Positions 16,082 to 24,541 of a stretch of DNA of 36,587 nucleotides are shown here, in pieces. Numbering within the stretch: position 1 is the stretch's first letter; each line of letters begins with the position of its first letter. The position numbers and the translations under genes were made by a program. The notes beneath the pieces were generated by a model. That model was not told the DNA's origin. It ran no database searches and was given only the letters and a program-made list of their open reading frames with translations. Origin of the DNA: JBFHRE01 sp041591895 (GTDB taxonomy: Bacteria > Actinomycetota > Acidimicrobiia > Spongiisociales > ZC4RG35); assembly GCA_041591895.1 (NCBI GenBank), contig JBFHRE010000008.1:1-36587 (forward strand), written 5' to 3'.

Positions 16082-19000
16082 GTTCAGAACGTTCCGGACC
16101 TGGCGTAGGGCCACCATCACCGGGGCGATGTCGGCGCCGGCCGCCCCCTCCATCGACCGGAGGAACCTGACGAGGCGGGCAACGGATCTCGCCCGGCCGG
16201 TGAGGAACTGGTCGGTCGCTGCCTGACCGTCGAGGTCGCCCGCCCCCTCCAACACCCGCTCGGCAGCTCGTCGCCGGGTCGCCAGCAGATCCTCTTCGAT
16301 CGTCCATGTCGCCCACCGCTGCCACCGACTGGTGATGGCGATCTGCCGGGTGGCCTCGGTGAGTCGATCGAGTCCGAGCGCCCGCCCGACATGAAGGAAC
16401 ACATCGAGCACCTGGGCTTCGGTACGCCCGCACTCGTTCGCCACTTCGATCACATCGGCGCCATAGTTCATGACGGGCAGCGCGGCCTGCCGCTTGGCGA
16501 CGCTCTCCGACGCCCCGGCGGTGGTGAGCCGTTCCACCACCGCCTTTCGACTGGTTCGCCATTCGTCGGGACCCGACGTCAGGGCGGCCGCTTCGATGCG
16601 AGCAAACGCCGGGCGGCTGGTCTCGATGAGTTCGGTCATCGAGTAGCGCTTGGGCTGGCCCAGATACCAGCGGGTCACCGACGCGACCATTCGGTCCACG
16701 TTCTGCATCATCCGGGTCCAGGTGGCGATGTCGACCGTGCCCAAGACCTGCTCGATTTCGGACCACTTCTCCACCGCACCGGTCACATCGCGGGCGATTC
16801 GGTACGCCGCAACCACCTCGGCGGAGTTCGCTCCCGTCTGCGCCATGAGCCGCGTGACGAATACGACCCCCTCCGAGTTCACGACGTCGTTCGCCAGGAG
16901 GGTCGAGATCAGTTCTTTCCGGAGCGGATGCTCCGGGAGGAGGTGTCCGAACCGATCGACCACTGCCTTCGGGAAGTACGCGGCGAGATCCGCGTGGACC
17001 CAGGAGTCGTCGGCGAGCGCCGAACCGATGAGGATGTCCTTGATGGATCGCTTCGAGTCGGCGAGCAGCACTGCCAGCTCGGGGCGGGTCATCCCTTCGC
17101 CCTGCCGGATCCGCTCGGCCATCGCCTCGCTCGACGGCAGGCCCTCCACGGCACGGTCGAGAATCCCTTCCGCCTCGAGCGTGGCCATCAGCTCTTCATA
17201 GGCCTCGCCCCTGCGGCCGGACGCAGCCTGCTCTTGACTGACCATCTGGGCCTGCTGGAAGTTGTCGTACAGGATCGCCTCCACCACGTCGTCGGCGACG
17301 GCGGCGATCAGCCGGTCTCGCTCGGCCAGGTCGAGCTCACCCTTCTCCATTGCGATGCCCAGGAGGATCTTCAGGTTGACCTCACGGTCGGAACAGTCGA
17401 CCCCGCCCGAGTTGTCGATGAAGTCGGTGTTGATGCGGCCGCCGTTGAGGGCGTATTCGATCCTCCCCTCCTGGGTGAGTCCGAGGTTCCCCCCTTCGAC
17501 CACCACTTTGCAACGGAGCTCGGACCCGTTGACCCGCACCTGATCGTTCGTGCGATCGCCCACCTGCTCGTGGGTCTCGGTCTCGGCCTTCACGTAGGTA
17601 CCGATTCCCCCGTTCCAGAGCAGGTCCACCGGCGCCTTGAGGATGATGTTGATCAGCTGGTTGGGGGTGGCCACCTCGGCATCGGTCGCGAACACGGCGC
17701 GCATCTCGTCGGTGAGCTCGATCTTCTTCAGATCGCGGCCGAACACCCCGCCGCCCTTCGAGATGAGCGCCGTCTCGTAATCCGCCCAGGACGAACGGGG
17801 GAGGGCGAAGAGGCGTTTGCGCTCGGCAAAGGACATCCCCGGATCGGGGTCAGGGTCGATGAACACGTGCCTGTGGTCGAAGGCGGCGATCATCTTGATT
17901 CGATCTGATCCGAGCATCCCGTTGCCGAAGACGTCGCCGGACATGTCGCCGATCCCGATGGCGGTGAACTCGTCCTTGTGGGGGTCGATCCCCATCTCGA
18001 GGAAATGACGCTCCAGGGACCTCCAGGCGCCCCGGGCTGTGATCCCCAGCGCCTTGTGGTCGTACCCGCTGGAACCGCCGGAGGCGAAGGCATCCGCCAG
18101 CCAGAATCCCCGGTCCGTGGCAATCGAGTTCGCGACGTCGGAGAAGGTGGCCGTTCCCTTGTCCGCCGCAACCACGAGGTAGGTGTCGGGACCGTCGTGG
18201 ATCCGGGTGCGGTCCGGATGGACCACTTCGCCCGAAACGAGGTTGTCGGTCAAGTCGAGGAGGCCACCGATGAACACCCGGTATTGCGCTTCGACCTCGG
18301 CGCGCAGCTCGGCCGCGTCGCCGGGCGCGTTTCGCAGGACGAAGCCGCCCTTGGCGCCGGTCGGCACGATCACGGCGTTCTTCGTCATCTGAGCCTTCAT
18401 CAGCCCGAGCACCTCGGTCCGGAAGTCCTCCCGTCGGGTGGACCAGCGAATGCCACCGCGGGCCACCATCCCACCCCGGAGATGAACGCCTTCCACACCG
18501 GGGCTGACGAGGAAGATCTCTGCCATCGGGTGCGGTGCCGGTACATCCGGGACCAAAGCCGAGCGCAGTTTGAAGGCCAGGCAGGCCCGATCTCGTTGAT
18601 AGAAGTTGGTCCGCAGCGTGGCTTCGATCAGCCTCAGGAAGGCTCGCAGCACCCGATCGGCGTCGAGGGACGGGATGGCATCGAGTTCTTCGATCACCTG
18701 CTGGCGAAGCTCGTCGAACCCCTGACCATCGACGTCAGGGTCGAAGCGGAGCTCGAACAGCGTGACCAGTTTCGAGACGATGCCCGGGTGGGCCACGAGG
18801 ATGTCGTTGACATAGGCGACGGTGAACACCGGCATCACCCGACGCCAGTAGGTGCGGTAGGCACGGAGCACACCGACCTGGTCGTGTCTGAGGTCTGCGG
18901 AGACGATCAAACGGTTCAGGTTGTCCGACTCGGCGACGCCAGACCAGATGTCCTCCAGGGCGGCATCGACCCGGCTGCCGACCGCGTCGACGTCGAGCTG

Positions 19001-20863
19001 ACCTCCGCCCCGGGTTCGGACCCCGAAGTCGTGGATGTACATCCCGCCGGCGAGCCGGGTCGGGACTTCTTCGACGACCTCGAGACCGAGATCCTCCAGT
19101 GCGGTGATCAGGTCGCTGAGGGGGAGCTTGCCGCCCTTCCGATAGAGGGCGATGCGCGTGAGGCCCTCCTGTCCCTCGGGTTCGTTCTGGATTCCGACGA
19201 GGAAGTCGGTGTCCGACCCATCGAGCGCATCGAGGCGCAGCACGTCGCCGGCAGCCAGCTCTATGGCGGTCGAGGATGTGTAGTACTCAGGGAATCGGGC
19301 CGACCATTTGGTGCCCATCCGCCGGGCCTCGTTCTCCCCGACCAGGCCCGCCAACTCGGTGATCAGACGCTCCTGCCAGGACCGTGCGAGGTCGACGACC
19401 TCGGCCTCGAGCTCGGCCCGATCGACCTCGGGTATCGCTCCCTCCGCCCAGACGGTGAAATGGATCTGGGCGGGGTCCGCCTCGCCGAGGGCGAGGTGGT
19501 AGTCCACGGAGGACCCCTGGAATCGATCGACGAACAGTTCCTGGAGCTGTCGCCGTAGCGTTGCGTTGAACCGATCCCGTGGCAGGGCGACCAGGACCGA
19601 CACCGAGCGCTCGAGCAGGTCGCGGCGGATGAACAGGCGAACCTGATCTCGCTCCTGGATGGCCAGCATCCCGACCATCGCTCCCCGCAGATCATCGACC
19701 GAACTGGTGAACAGCTCGTGCTTCGAGAAGCCCTCGAACAGCGACACCACCGCCTTGTGGTCGTGCGAACCCTCGATGAGGTCCTCGGCGCTCACGATGG
19801 CGGCCAGCTTCTTTCGGAGAATGGGCGTCCGCGAGGAAGGCTCCATGTACGCCTTCGAGGTGAAGAGCCCCACCAGACGGGCCTCGCCCTTCGTGGTGCC
19901 GTCGGCCGCCAGGATCCGGATACCGATGTAGTCCATCTTGACCCGGCGATGAACCGGGGACAGCCGGTTCGTCTTCGTGATCACCAGCAGCTCTCCGGAC
20001 TGGTACCGAGCCGCGAGCTCAGGGCGAAGATCATCCAGAAGCACCGGCTCCGAGACGTTGGAGCGGGAATCGTCCTCGAGGATCCCGAGCCCGCTCCCCG
20101 GCACCAGGGTCACTGCCCGGCCCTGCGGGGTGTCGAGGAGCTGGTACTCCCGGTATCCCAAGAACACGAAGTTGTCCGCTTTCAGCCACTGGAGAAACTC
20201 GACGACCTCCTCGATCTCGGCCTCCGGGACGACACCGGTGGACACCCGGGCGAGGTCGATCATCCGGTCGGCCTTTCCGACCATGGCGTGGAAGTTGTCC
20301 ACCGTCTTTCGCACGTCCTGGAGTACGGCGACGATCGCCTTTTCGAGTCCTGGAAGATCCGCCTCGAACAGGCGGCGATCGAGTTCGTAATGCTCGACCG
20401 ACTCACGGGTGACGGTGTGCCTCGCATGGCGCACTGCGGTGAGTCGCCCGGCGGGGTCGCGTTCTGTCCCGATCACCGGATGGATGACGTAGAGGACGTC
20501 GAGCGCATGCGCCTCGATCTCGGCGGTCACGGAGTCGAGGAGAAACGGGGAGTCGGCGATGCTGACCTCGACCACGGTTCCGTGGGCGGTGTAACCGTGT
20601 GACTCCATCGTCGGGTTGAACGCCCGAACCGCGATCGGCTCGGATCGTTCGGAGATGAACTCGAACAGGGACTTCACCCGGGCGGCGAAGTCGGCGGCCT
20701 CGAGTTCCATGCCAGGCGGGACCCGGTGCAGGAATGCCTTGGTGAACGCCGCCAGAGGAGATTCGTCGCCGACGCCGAGTTCGGCGATCACGGCCTTGAC
20801 CAGGGCGGGCTCGTTTCCCACGGACAGAGACGCTACCTCATACCCGCCTTCAATGTCTGACAT
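16079..20863 (-). CDS. NAD-dependent glutamate dehydrogenase, large (180 kDa) class
   Basis: This enzyme converts glutamate to 2-oxoglutarate and ammonium with NAD+. At 1594 residues it belongs to the large class known from Streptomyces clavuligerus and Pseudomonas GdhB, with a long regulatory N-terminal half and a catalytic core. Core signatures around residues 795-850 are MVARGGIRWSTRREDFRTEV, KAQMTKNAVIVPTGAKGGFV (catalytic Lys in the TGAKGG loop). Later come GSSGYDHKALGITARGAW and GIGDMSGDVFGNGMLGSDRI. I chose ATG 20863 (MSDIEGGYEV); a GGGGAG lies directly before it, too close to be ideal. The next start candidate, a TTG near 20899, would add about 12 residues. It sits 50 bases downstream of nuoD and is probably co-transcribed with nuoABCD, which consumes the NADH it makes. 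Confidence 0.95.
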   Translation of the reverse strand: MSDIEGGYEVASLSVGNEPALVKAVIAELGVGDESPLAAFTKAFLHRVPPGMELEAADFAARVKSLFEFISERSEPIAVRAFNPTMESHGYTAHGTVVEVSIADSPFLLDSVTAEIEAHALDVLYVIHPVIGTERDPAGRLTAVRHARHTVTRESVEHYELDRRLFEADLPGLEKAIVAVLQDVRKTVDNFHAMVGKADRMIDLARVSTGVVPEAEIEEVVEFLQWLKADNFVFLGYREYQLLDTPQGRAVTLVPGSGLGILEDDSRSNVSEPVLLDDLRPELAARYQSGELLVITKTNRLSPVHRRVKMDYIGIRILAADGTTKGEARLVGLFTSKAYMEPSSRTPILRKKLAAIVSAEDLIEGSHDHKAVVSLFEGFSKHELFTSSVDDLRGAMVGMLAIQERDQVRLFIRRDLLERSVSVLVALPRDRFNATLRRQLQELFVDRFQGSSVDYHLALGEADPAQIHFTVWAEGAIPEVDRAELEAEVVDLARSWQERLITELAGLVGENEARRMGTKWSARFPEYYTSSTAIELAAGDVLRLDALDGSDTDFLVGIQNEPEGQEGLTRIALYRKGGKLPLSDLITALEDLGLEVVEEVPTRLAGGMYIHDFGVRTRGGGQLDVDAVGSRVDAALEDIWSGVAESDNLNRLIVSADLRHDQVGVLRAYRTYWRRVMPVFTVAYVNDILVAHPGIVSKLVTLFELRFDPDVDGQGFDELRQQVIEELDAIPSLDADRVLRAFLRLIEATLRTNFYQRDRACLAFKLRSALVPDVPAPHPMAEIFLVSPGVEGVHLRGGMVARGGIRWSTRREDFRTEVLGLMKAQMTKNAVIVPTGAKGGFVLRNAPGDAAELRAEVEAQYRVFIGGLLDLTDNLVSGEVVHPDRTRIHDGPDTYLVVAADKGTATFSDVANSIATDRGFWLADAFASGGSSGYDHKALGITARGAWRSLERHFLEMGIDPHKDEFTAIGIGDMSGDVFGNGMLGSDRIKMIAAFDHRHVFIDPDPDPGMSFAERKRLFALPRSSWADYETALISKGGGVFGRDLKKIELTDEMRAVFATDAEVATPNQLINIILKAPVDLLWNGGIGTYVKAETETHEQVGDRTNDQVRVNGSELRCKVVVEGGNLGLTQEGRIEYALNGGRINTDFIDNSGGVDCSDREVNLKILLGIAMEKGELDLAERDRLIAAVADDVVEAILYDNFQQAQMVSQEQAASGRRGEAYEELMATLEAEGILDRAVEGLPSSEAMAERIRQGEGMTRPELAVLLADSKRSIKDILIGSALADDSWVHADLAAYFPKAVVDRFGHLLPEHPLRKELISTLLANDVVNSEGVVFVTRLMAQTGANSAEVVAAYRIARDVTGAVEKWSEIEQVLGTVDIATWTRMMQNVDRMVASVTRWYLGQPKRYSMTELIETSRPAFARIEAAALTSGPDEWRTSRKAVVERLTTAGASESVAKRQAALPVMNYGADVIEVANECGRTEAQVLDVFLHVGRALGLDRLTEATRQIAITSRWQRWATWTIEEDLLATRRRAAERVLEGAGDLDGQAATDQFLTGRARSVARLVRFLRSMEGAAGADIAPVMVALRQVRNVLN

Positions 20864-20913
20864 CTCCCCGAACCGTCGGCACAGGACCGTGCCGCACAAG
20901 GGATCGAGACCGT

Positions 20914-22281
20914 TCAGCGGTCGACGTCGCCCATCACGGGGTCGAGGGATGCGATCGTGGCGATCGTGTCGGCCAGAAGCGAGTCCGCCATCATGATCGG
21001 CAGACTCTGGAGGTTGTAGAACGACGGGGCCCGGGTGTGCATCCGCCACGGCTTTCCATCCCCCTCGGACACCAGGTAACAGCCCAACTCACCTCTCGGT
21101 GACTCGACTGCGACATAGGTCTCGCCGGCGGGGACCTTGAAGCCCTCGGTGAAGAGCTTGAAATGATGGATGAGCGCCTCCATCGACTCATCGATACGTC
21201 CTCGGGGCGGAGGGGTCACCTTGCGGTCGTCCACCCGGTAATCACCTTTGGGCATCCGCTCCATGGCCTGGCGCACGATCCCGAGCGATTGATTGATCTC
21301 CTCGACCCGGATCCGATAACGGTCATAGACGTCACCGCGCGTCCCTACCGGCACGTCGAACTCGTATTGCTCGATCCCCGAGTACGGGAACGCCTTGCGG
21401 AGATCCCAGGCCACACCGGTGGACCTGAGCGTCGGGCCCGTGATGGCATAGGCCCGGCACTCCTCGGCAGTGATCACCCCGACGCCCTTCGTACGTTCGA
21501 CCCAGATCGGATTGTTCTCGAGAAGGTCGTCGTACTGGTCGAGCCGGCGGGGCAGCGTCTCGAGAATCCGGGTGACGTCCGCCCGCCATCCCGGCGGGAG
21601 GTCGGCGGCGACGCCACCGGGCCGGATGTAGTTGTGGTTCATCCGGAGCCCGGACGTCTTCTCGAAGAAGTCGAGGATCATTTCCCGCTCACGGATCCCG
21701 TAGATCATCATCGAGAGGGCACCGATGTCCATCCCGTTGGTTGCCAAGGCCACCAGGTGCGAGCTGACCCGGTTCAGCTCGGTCATGAGCACCCGGATGG
21801 TGGCGGCTCGCTCCGGCACCTCGATTCCCAAGAGACGCTCCACAGCCAGCGAGTAACACAGCTCGTTGTTGAGCGGAGCCAGATAGTCCATCCGGGTGAC
21901 GTTGGTCGGACCCTGAAGGAATGTGAGTGTCTCGGCGGTCTTCTCCATGCCGGTGTGGAGGTACCCGATGACGGGCTTGGTGCGCCGGATGATCTCGCCT
22001 TCCAACTCGATCTGGAGCCGAAGCACCCCGTGGGTCGACGGGTGCTGAGGACCCATGTTCACGATCATCCGCTCGTCGTCGGCGAGGCCGGACAGATCGA
22101 AGTCGTCTTCAACGACAGTGCCCAGCTGCTCCCTGAGACGCGCTTCGGACTCGGTCCACGCCATCTTCTGGGCGCCCTCGTCCGTGGACCCGGTTTCCCA
22201 GGCGGCCGGTTCTTCGGTGCCCGACACCCAGAGATCGACGACCTCGGGCACCTCTTCGAGTTGTGTGGTTTCCTCGCTCAC
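20914..22281 (-). CDS. nuoD: NADH-quinone oxidoreductase subunit D
   Basis: NuoD is the 49-kDa quinone-site subunit of complex I. MGPQHPSTHG (76-85) is the family motif near the quinone head-group. Other conserved pieces are IGYLHTGMEKTAE, TRMDYLAPLNNELCYSLAVE, MNHNYIRPGGVAADLPPGW and the C-terminal SLDPVMGDVDR. The 455-residue protein has an acidic N-terminal extension of about 60 residues. The GTG at 22281 lies one base after the nuoC stop. It is the last subunit of the ABCD block. Confidence 0.97.
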   Translation of the reverse strand: MSEETTQLEEVPEVVDLWVSGTEEPAAWETGSTDEGAQKMAWTESEARLREQLGTVVEDDFDLSGLADDERMIVNMGPQHPSTHGVLRLQIELEGEIIRRTKPVIGYLHTGMEKTAETLTFLQGPTNVTRMDYLAPLNNELCYSLAVERLLGIEVPERAATIRVLMTELNRVSSHLVALATNGMDIGALSMMIYGIREREMILDFFEKTSGLRMNHNYIRPGGVAADLPPGWRADVTRILETLPRRLDQYDDLLENNPIWVERTKGVGVITAEECRAYAITGPTLRSTGVAWDLRKAFPYSGIEQYEFDVPVGTRGDVYDRYRIRVEEINQSLGIVRQAMERMPKGDYRVDDRKVTPPPRGRIDESMEALIHHFKLFTEGFKVPAGETYVAVESPRGELGCYLVSEGDGKPWRMHTRAPSFYNLQSLPIMMADSLLADTIATIASLDPVMGDVDR

Positions 22282-22282
22282 A

Positions 22283-22825
22283 TCAGTCCACCTTGTGGGA
22301 ATCCTTGAACTGCACCGGCACCGATCCCACGGCTTGGTCCTTACGCAATGGATACCCCTCCCAGTCGTCGGGCATCAGAATCCGGGTGAGGTCGGGGTGG
22401 CCGTCGAACACCACTCCGAACATGTCGAACGCCTCGCGCTCGGCGTAGTTGGCTCCGGGCCAGACCGAACAGAGGCTGGGGACCGTGGGGTCGTCACCGT
22501 GAATCGGAACGAGGATCCGGAGCCGCACGACATGCTGCATCGAGAGGAGGTTCACCACCAGTTCGAAACGGACCCGTCGCTTGCGAAACCAGTCGACAAC
22601 GGTGATGTCGGAAATGGTCTCGAAACCGGCGTCGCGGGCGGCGGTGGCGAACTCGAGAAGCCGGTCGGCCTCGACTGTGACCACGTCCTGACCGTGGCTG
22701 ACGGACCATTCGGCGCCGGCAAATGCTTCGGCGAGACCTCTCAGGACGGGATGGTCGGGCAGGACCGGCGCCGGAGCCGACTCCTCGACCGTTTCGTCTG
22801 GGGTTTCGGTGGTCGTTTCGCTCAT
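22283..22825 (-). CDS. nuoC: NADH-quinone oxidoreductase subunit C
   Basis: NuoC is the 30-kDa subunit that packs against NuoD. The product has 180 residues: an acidic, Thr/Pro-rich leader to about residue 25, then an alpha/beta core. Its diagnostic C-terminal motif is ANYAEREAFDMFGVVFDGHP, followed by LTRILMPDDWEGYPLRKD. It starts two bases after the nuoB stop and ends one base before the nuoD start. It is separate from NuoD, not fused as in E. coli. Confidence 0.96.
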   Translation of the reverse strand: MSETTTETPDETVEESAPAPVLPDHPVLRGLAEAFAGAEWSVSHGQDVVTVEADRLLEFATAARDAGFETISDITVVDWFRKRRVRFELVVNLLSMQHVVRLRILVPIHGDDPTVPSLCSVWPGANYAEREAFDMFGVVFDGHPDLTRILMPDDWEGYPLRKDQAVGSVPVQFKDSHKVD

Positions 22826-22827
22826 GT

Positions 22828-23304
22828 TCAGTACCGAGCGTGGATCTCGCCGGCCACGATCTTGCGCTGCAGGGTGAGGATGCCATGCATCAGGCTCTGC
22901 GGCCCTGGTGGGCAGCCGGGAACGTAGATGTCAACCGGGACGACCTGGTCCACGCCCTGGACCAGGGCATAGTTGTTGAACATCCCGCCAGACGAGGCGC
23001 ACGCCCCCATCGAGATGACCCACTTCGGATCGGGCATCTGGTCGTACACCTGCCGCAGAACGGGAGCCATCTTCTGGCTGACCCGCCCGGCGACGATCAT
23101 GAGGTCGGCCTGGCGCGGCGATGCCCGGAAGACCTCCATCCCGAATCGAGAGAGGTCGTTGTGGGCGGCACCGGTGGCCATCATCTCGATCGCGCAGCAT
23201 GCGAGCCCGAACGTGGCCGGCCACATGGACTGGGTCTGTGCCCAGCGGGCGGCTTTGTCGATGGTCGTCATCAAAAATCCCGGAGGGCTCGTCACCTGGG
23301 CCAC
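22828..23304 (-). CDS. nuoB: NADH-quinone oxidoreductase subunit B ([4Fe-4S] N2)
   Basis: NuoB holds cluster N2, the last electron carrier before quinone. Its ligands are the tandem C36-C37 (FGLACCAIEMM), C102 (GACASSGGMFNNY) and C131 (YVPGCPPGP). The 158-residue length is normal. I chose the GTG at 23304 (VAQVTSPPG), which is preceded by AGGAG with a five-base spacer. This start region is part of a 17-base tandem repeat that fills the gap to nuoA, so several near-copies of the ribosome-binding site lie just upstream. An in-frame ATG at codon 12 is a possible alternative. Confidence 0.96.
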   Translation of the reverse strand: MAQVTSPPGFLMTTIDKAARWAQTQSMWPATFGLACCAIEMMATGAAHNDLSRFGMEVFRASPRQADLMIVAGRVSQKMAPVLRQVYDQMPDPKWVISMGACASSGGMFNNYALVQGVDQVVPVDIYVPGCPPGPQSLMHGILTLQRKIVAGEIHARY

Positions 23305-23372
23305 ATCAACTCCTGGGCCACATCAACTCCTGGGCCACGTCAACTCCTGGGCCACGGGAACTCCTGGGCCAT
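23295..23372. repeat. 17-bp tandem repeat duplicating the nuoB translation start region
   Basis: Four 17-base units (23295-23311, 23312-23328, 23329-23345, 23346-23362) and ten bases of a fifth lie between the nuoA stop and the nuoB start. The plus-strand unit is cctgggccacatcaact; the first two copies are identical, the third differs at one base and the fourth at about three. Read on the minus strand, each unit carries AGGAG followed after five bases by GTG (or a variant), exactly the ribosome-binding site and start codon that nuoB uses in the last copy. 17 is not a multiple of three, so upstream copies open short frames that end quickly. Confidence 0.93.
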
Positions 23373-23376
23373 GCGT

Positions 23377-23784
23377 CTAGGCCGCCTCGACTTCGGACAC
23401 GGCGGTCTGATAACGCACGCGGTGCTTCACGTTCCAGTCGAGAGCGCCCCGCTTCCACACGTAGACGAGGGTCTCGACGACGAACGCCGTGAAGATCGCC
23501 ACGGCTGCCATTCCATACCAACCGAACTGTCCGAAGCGGGACGCCCACGCAAAGAGGAAGATGATCTCGACATCGAAGATCACGAACAGCATGGCTACCA
23601 GGTAGAACTTGACCGGGAACCGCTGGGAAGGCTCGGTTTCAGGGAGAATCCCACACTCGTACGGGGCCAGCTTCTCCGGAGTCGGCCGATGCGGAGAGAA
23701 GAGCCGTGACACGACCATCGACACGCCGACGAACACTGCGGCGAGGACAAACATCACAGCGATGGGGAGATAATCGACCAGCAT
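23377..23784 (-). CDS. nuoA: NADH-quinone oxidoreductase subunit A
   Basis: NuoA is a small three-helix membrane subunit of complex I. The 135-residue product contains APYECGILPETEPSQRFPVKFYL (shown here as the ECG loop and the FPVKFYL helix start) and AMLFVIFDVEIIFLFAWA, both family hallmarks. I chose ATG 23784 (MLVDYLPIAVM). The frame stays open far upstream across the divergent GNAT-like gene, but that part is not membrane-like. It begins the ABCD block. The leader is almost absent because the divergent gene may begin at 23783. Confidence 0.95.
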   Translation of the reverse strand: MLVDYLPIAVMFVLAAVFVGVSMVVSRLFSPHRPTPEKLAPYECGILPETEPSQRFPVKFYLVAMLFVIFDVEIIFLFAWASRFGQFGWYGMAAVAIFTAFVVETLVYVWKRGALDWNVKHRVRYQTAVSEVEAA

Positions 23785-24457
23785 GAGTCCATCCGAGGAT
23801 AGAGAGACGAACGCCTTCCGTGAAACCGATCCGGTGGGCGCACCGGACGAGGCGCACCATCCCCTCCTCGACCACTTCGTCGACGCCGCGGCCGGCCGCT
23901 TCCCGCCCGTGGACGGAGGATTCACACGGCATCCCCCTCTCGCCGGCGGACTCGAGGCTGTCGTGTCGTTCACGGGCCATGCTGTGTTCGCCACACGACT
24001 CGACGAGCTCTCCCTCGTCGATCTCGGAGCCAACGGTTTCGGTTCGAGTCTCCAGCCCCGCGTGCTCACGGCCATGGCCGGGCCGGACGGCCTCGTCGGC
24101 ATGATCGACGTCACGCTGGTCGGGCGCGGACAGGGAGGTGGCGACCTCCCGATGCGGGCCGATCTCCACGACCACCCACGAGTCGCGCATGCCCGCTCGC
24201 TCCGCAACCGGGTTCAAGTGTTCGGTGACGAGCGAGGCCTGGTCACCCTGGGACTGGGCCTGGCGGGACGACTCGAGATGAGCGTCGAAGCGACCCTGAC
24301 CGGCGCCGGCCGGGGACTCATCGCCGAAGCGCTCCGCCTGGCCCCGGAAGGCGAAGCCGTCTTCGCGGCGGTCTCACCAGGAAATGCTCGCTCCTTGCGG
24401 GCTTTCCTGTCGTGTCACTTCACTCCGGTCGGAAGTGAAGTCATCATTCGGCCCTGA
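23783..24457 (+). CDS. GNAT-like protein of unknown substrate
   Basis: The product has 224 residues. The C-terminal third resembles the second half of GNAT acetyltransferases: an amphipathic helix GRGLIAEALRLAPEGEAVFA, then SPGNARSLRAFLSCHFTPVGSEVII, where such enzymes have the N-A-R-S...GF segment. The N-terminal half (LDHFVDAAAGRFPPVDGGF) is not recognised, and the acetyl-CoA loop is only partly visible. The ATG at 23783 would overlap the divergent nuoA start by two bases, so the true start may be a GTG at 23834. Neither has a strong ribosome-binding site. Confidence 0.55.
   Translation: MSPSEDRETNAFRETDPVGAPDEAHHPLLDHFVDAAAGRFPPVDGGFTRHPPLAGGLEAVVSFTGHAVFATRLDELSLVDLGANGFGSSLQPRVLTAMAGPDGLVGMIDVTLVGRGQGGGDLPMRADLHDHPRVAHARSLRNRVQVFGDERGLVTLGLGLAGRLEMSVEATLTGAGRGLIAEALRLAPEGEAVFAAVSPGNARSLRAFLSCHFTPVGSEVIIRP
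23796..23825 (-). promoter_or_regulatory. Possible nuoA promoter
   Basis: On the minus strand, TTTCAC (23825-23820) and TATCCT (23801-23796) are separated by 18 bases. Transcription would begin about five bases before the nuoA ATG, giving a nearly leaderless message, which is common in actinobacteria. The boxes match the consensus only partly. Confidence 0.25.
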
Positions 24458-24541
24458 GACCCCGTCGCCGACCCTGCCGGGCCTTTGTCCCCGGGCGGAT
24501 CAGACCCTCGTTCGATACGCTGAACCCGACAAGGAGGAGAT

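Noticed and set aside
16391..17908. Long open frame antisense to the glutamate dehydrogenase gene
   Set aside because: Same shadow effect: His/Arg/Gly-rich composition and no recognisable domain.
23295..23372. 17-bp array considered as an iteron origin
   Set aside because: No replication gene is nearby, and the units are explained as copies of the nuoB ribosome-binding site.
24485..24521. TTGTCC and TACGCT as a promoter for the LiaF-like gene
   Set aside because: The spacing is 25 bases, too long for a sigma-70-type promoter.
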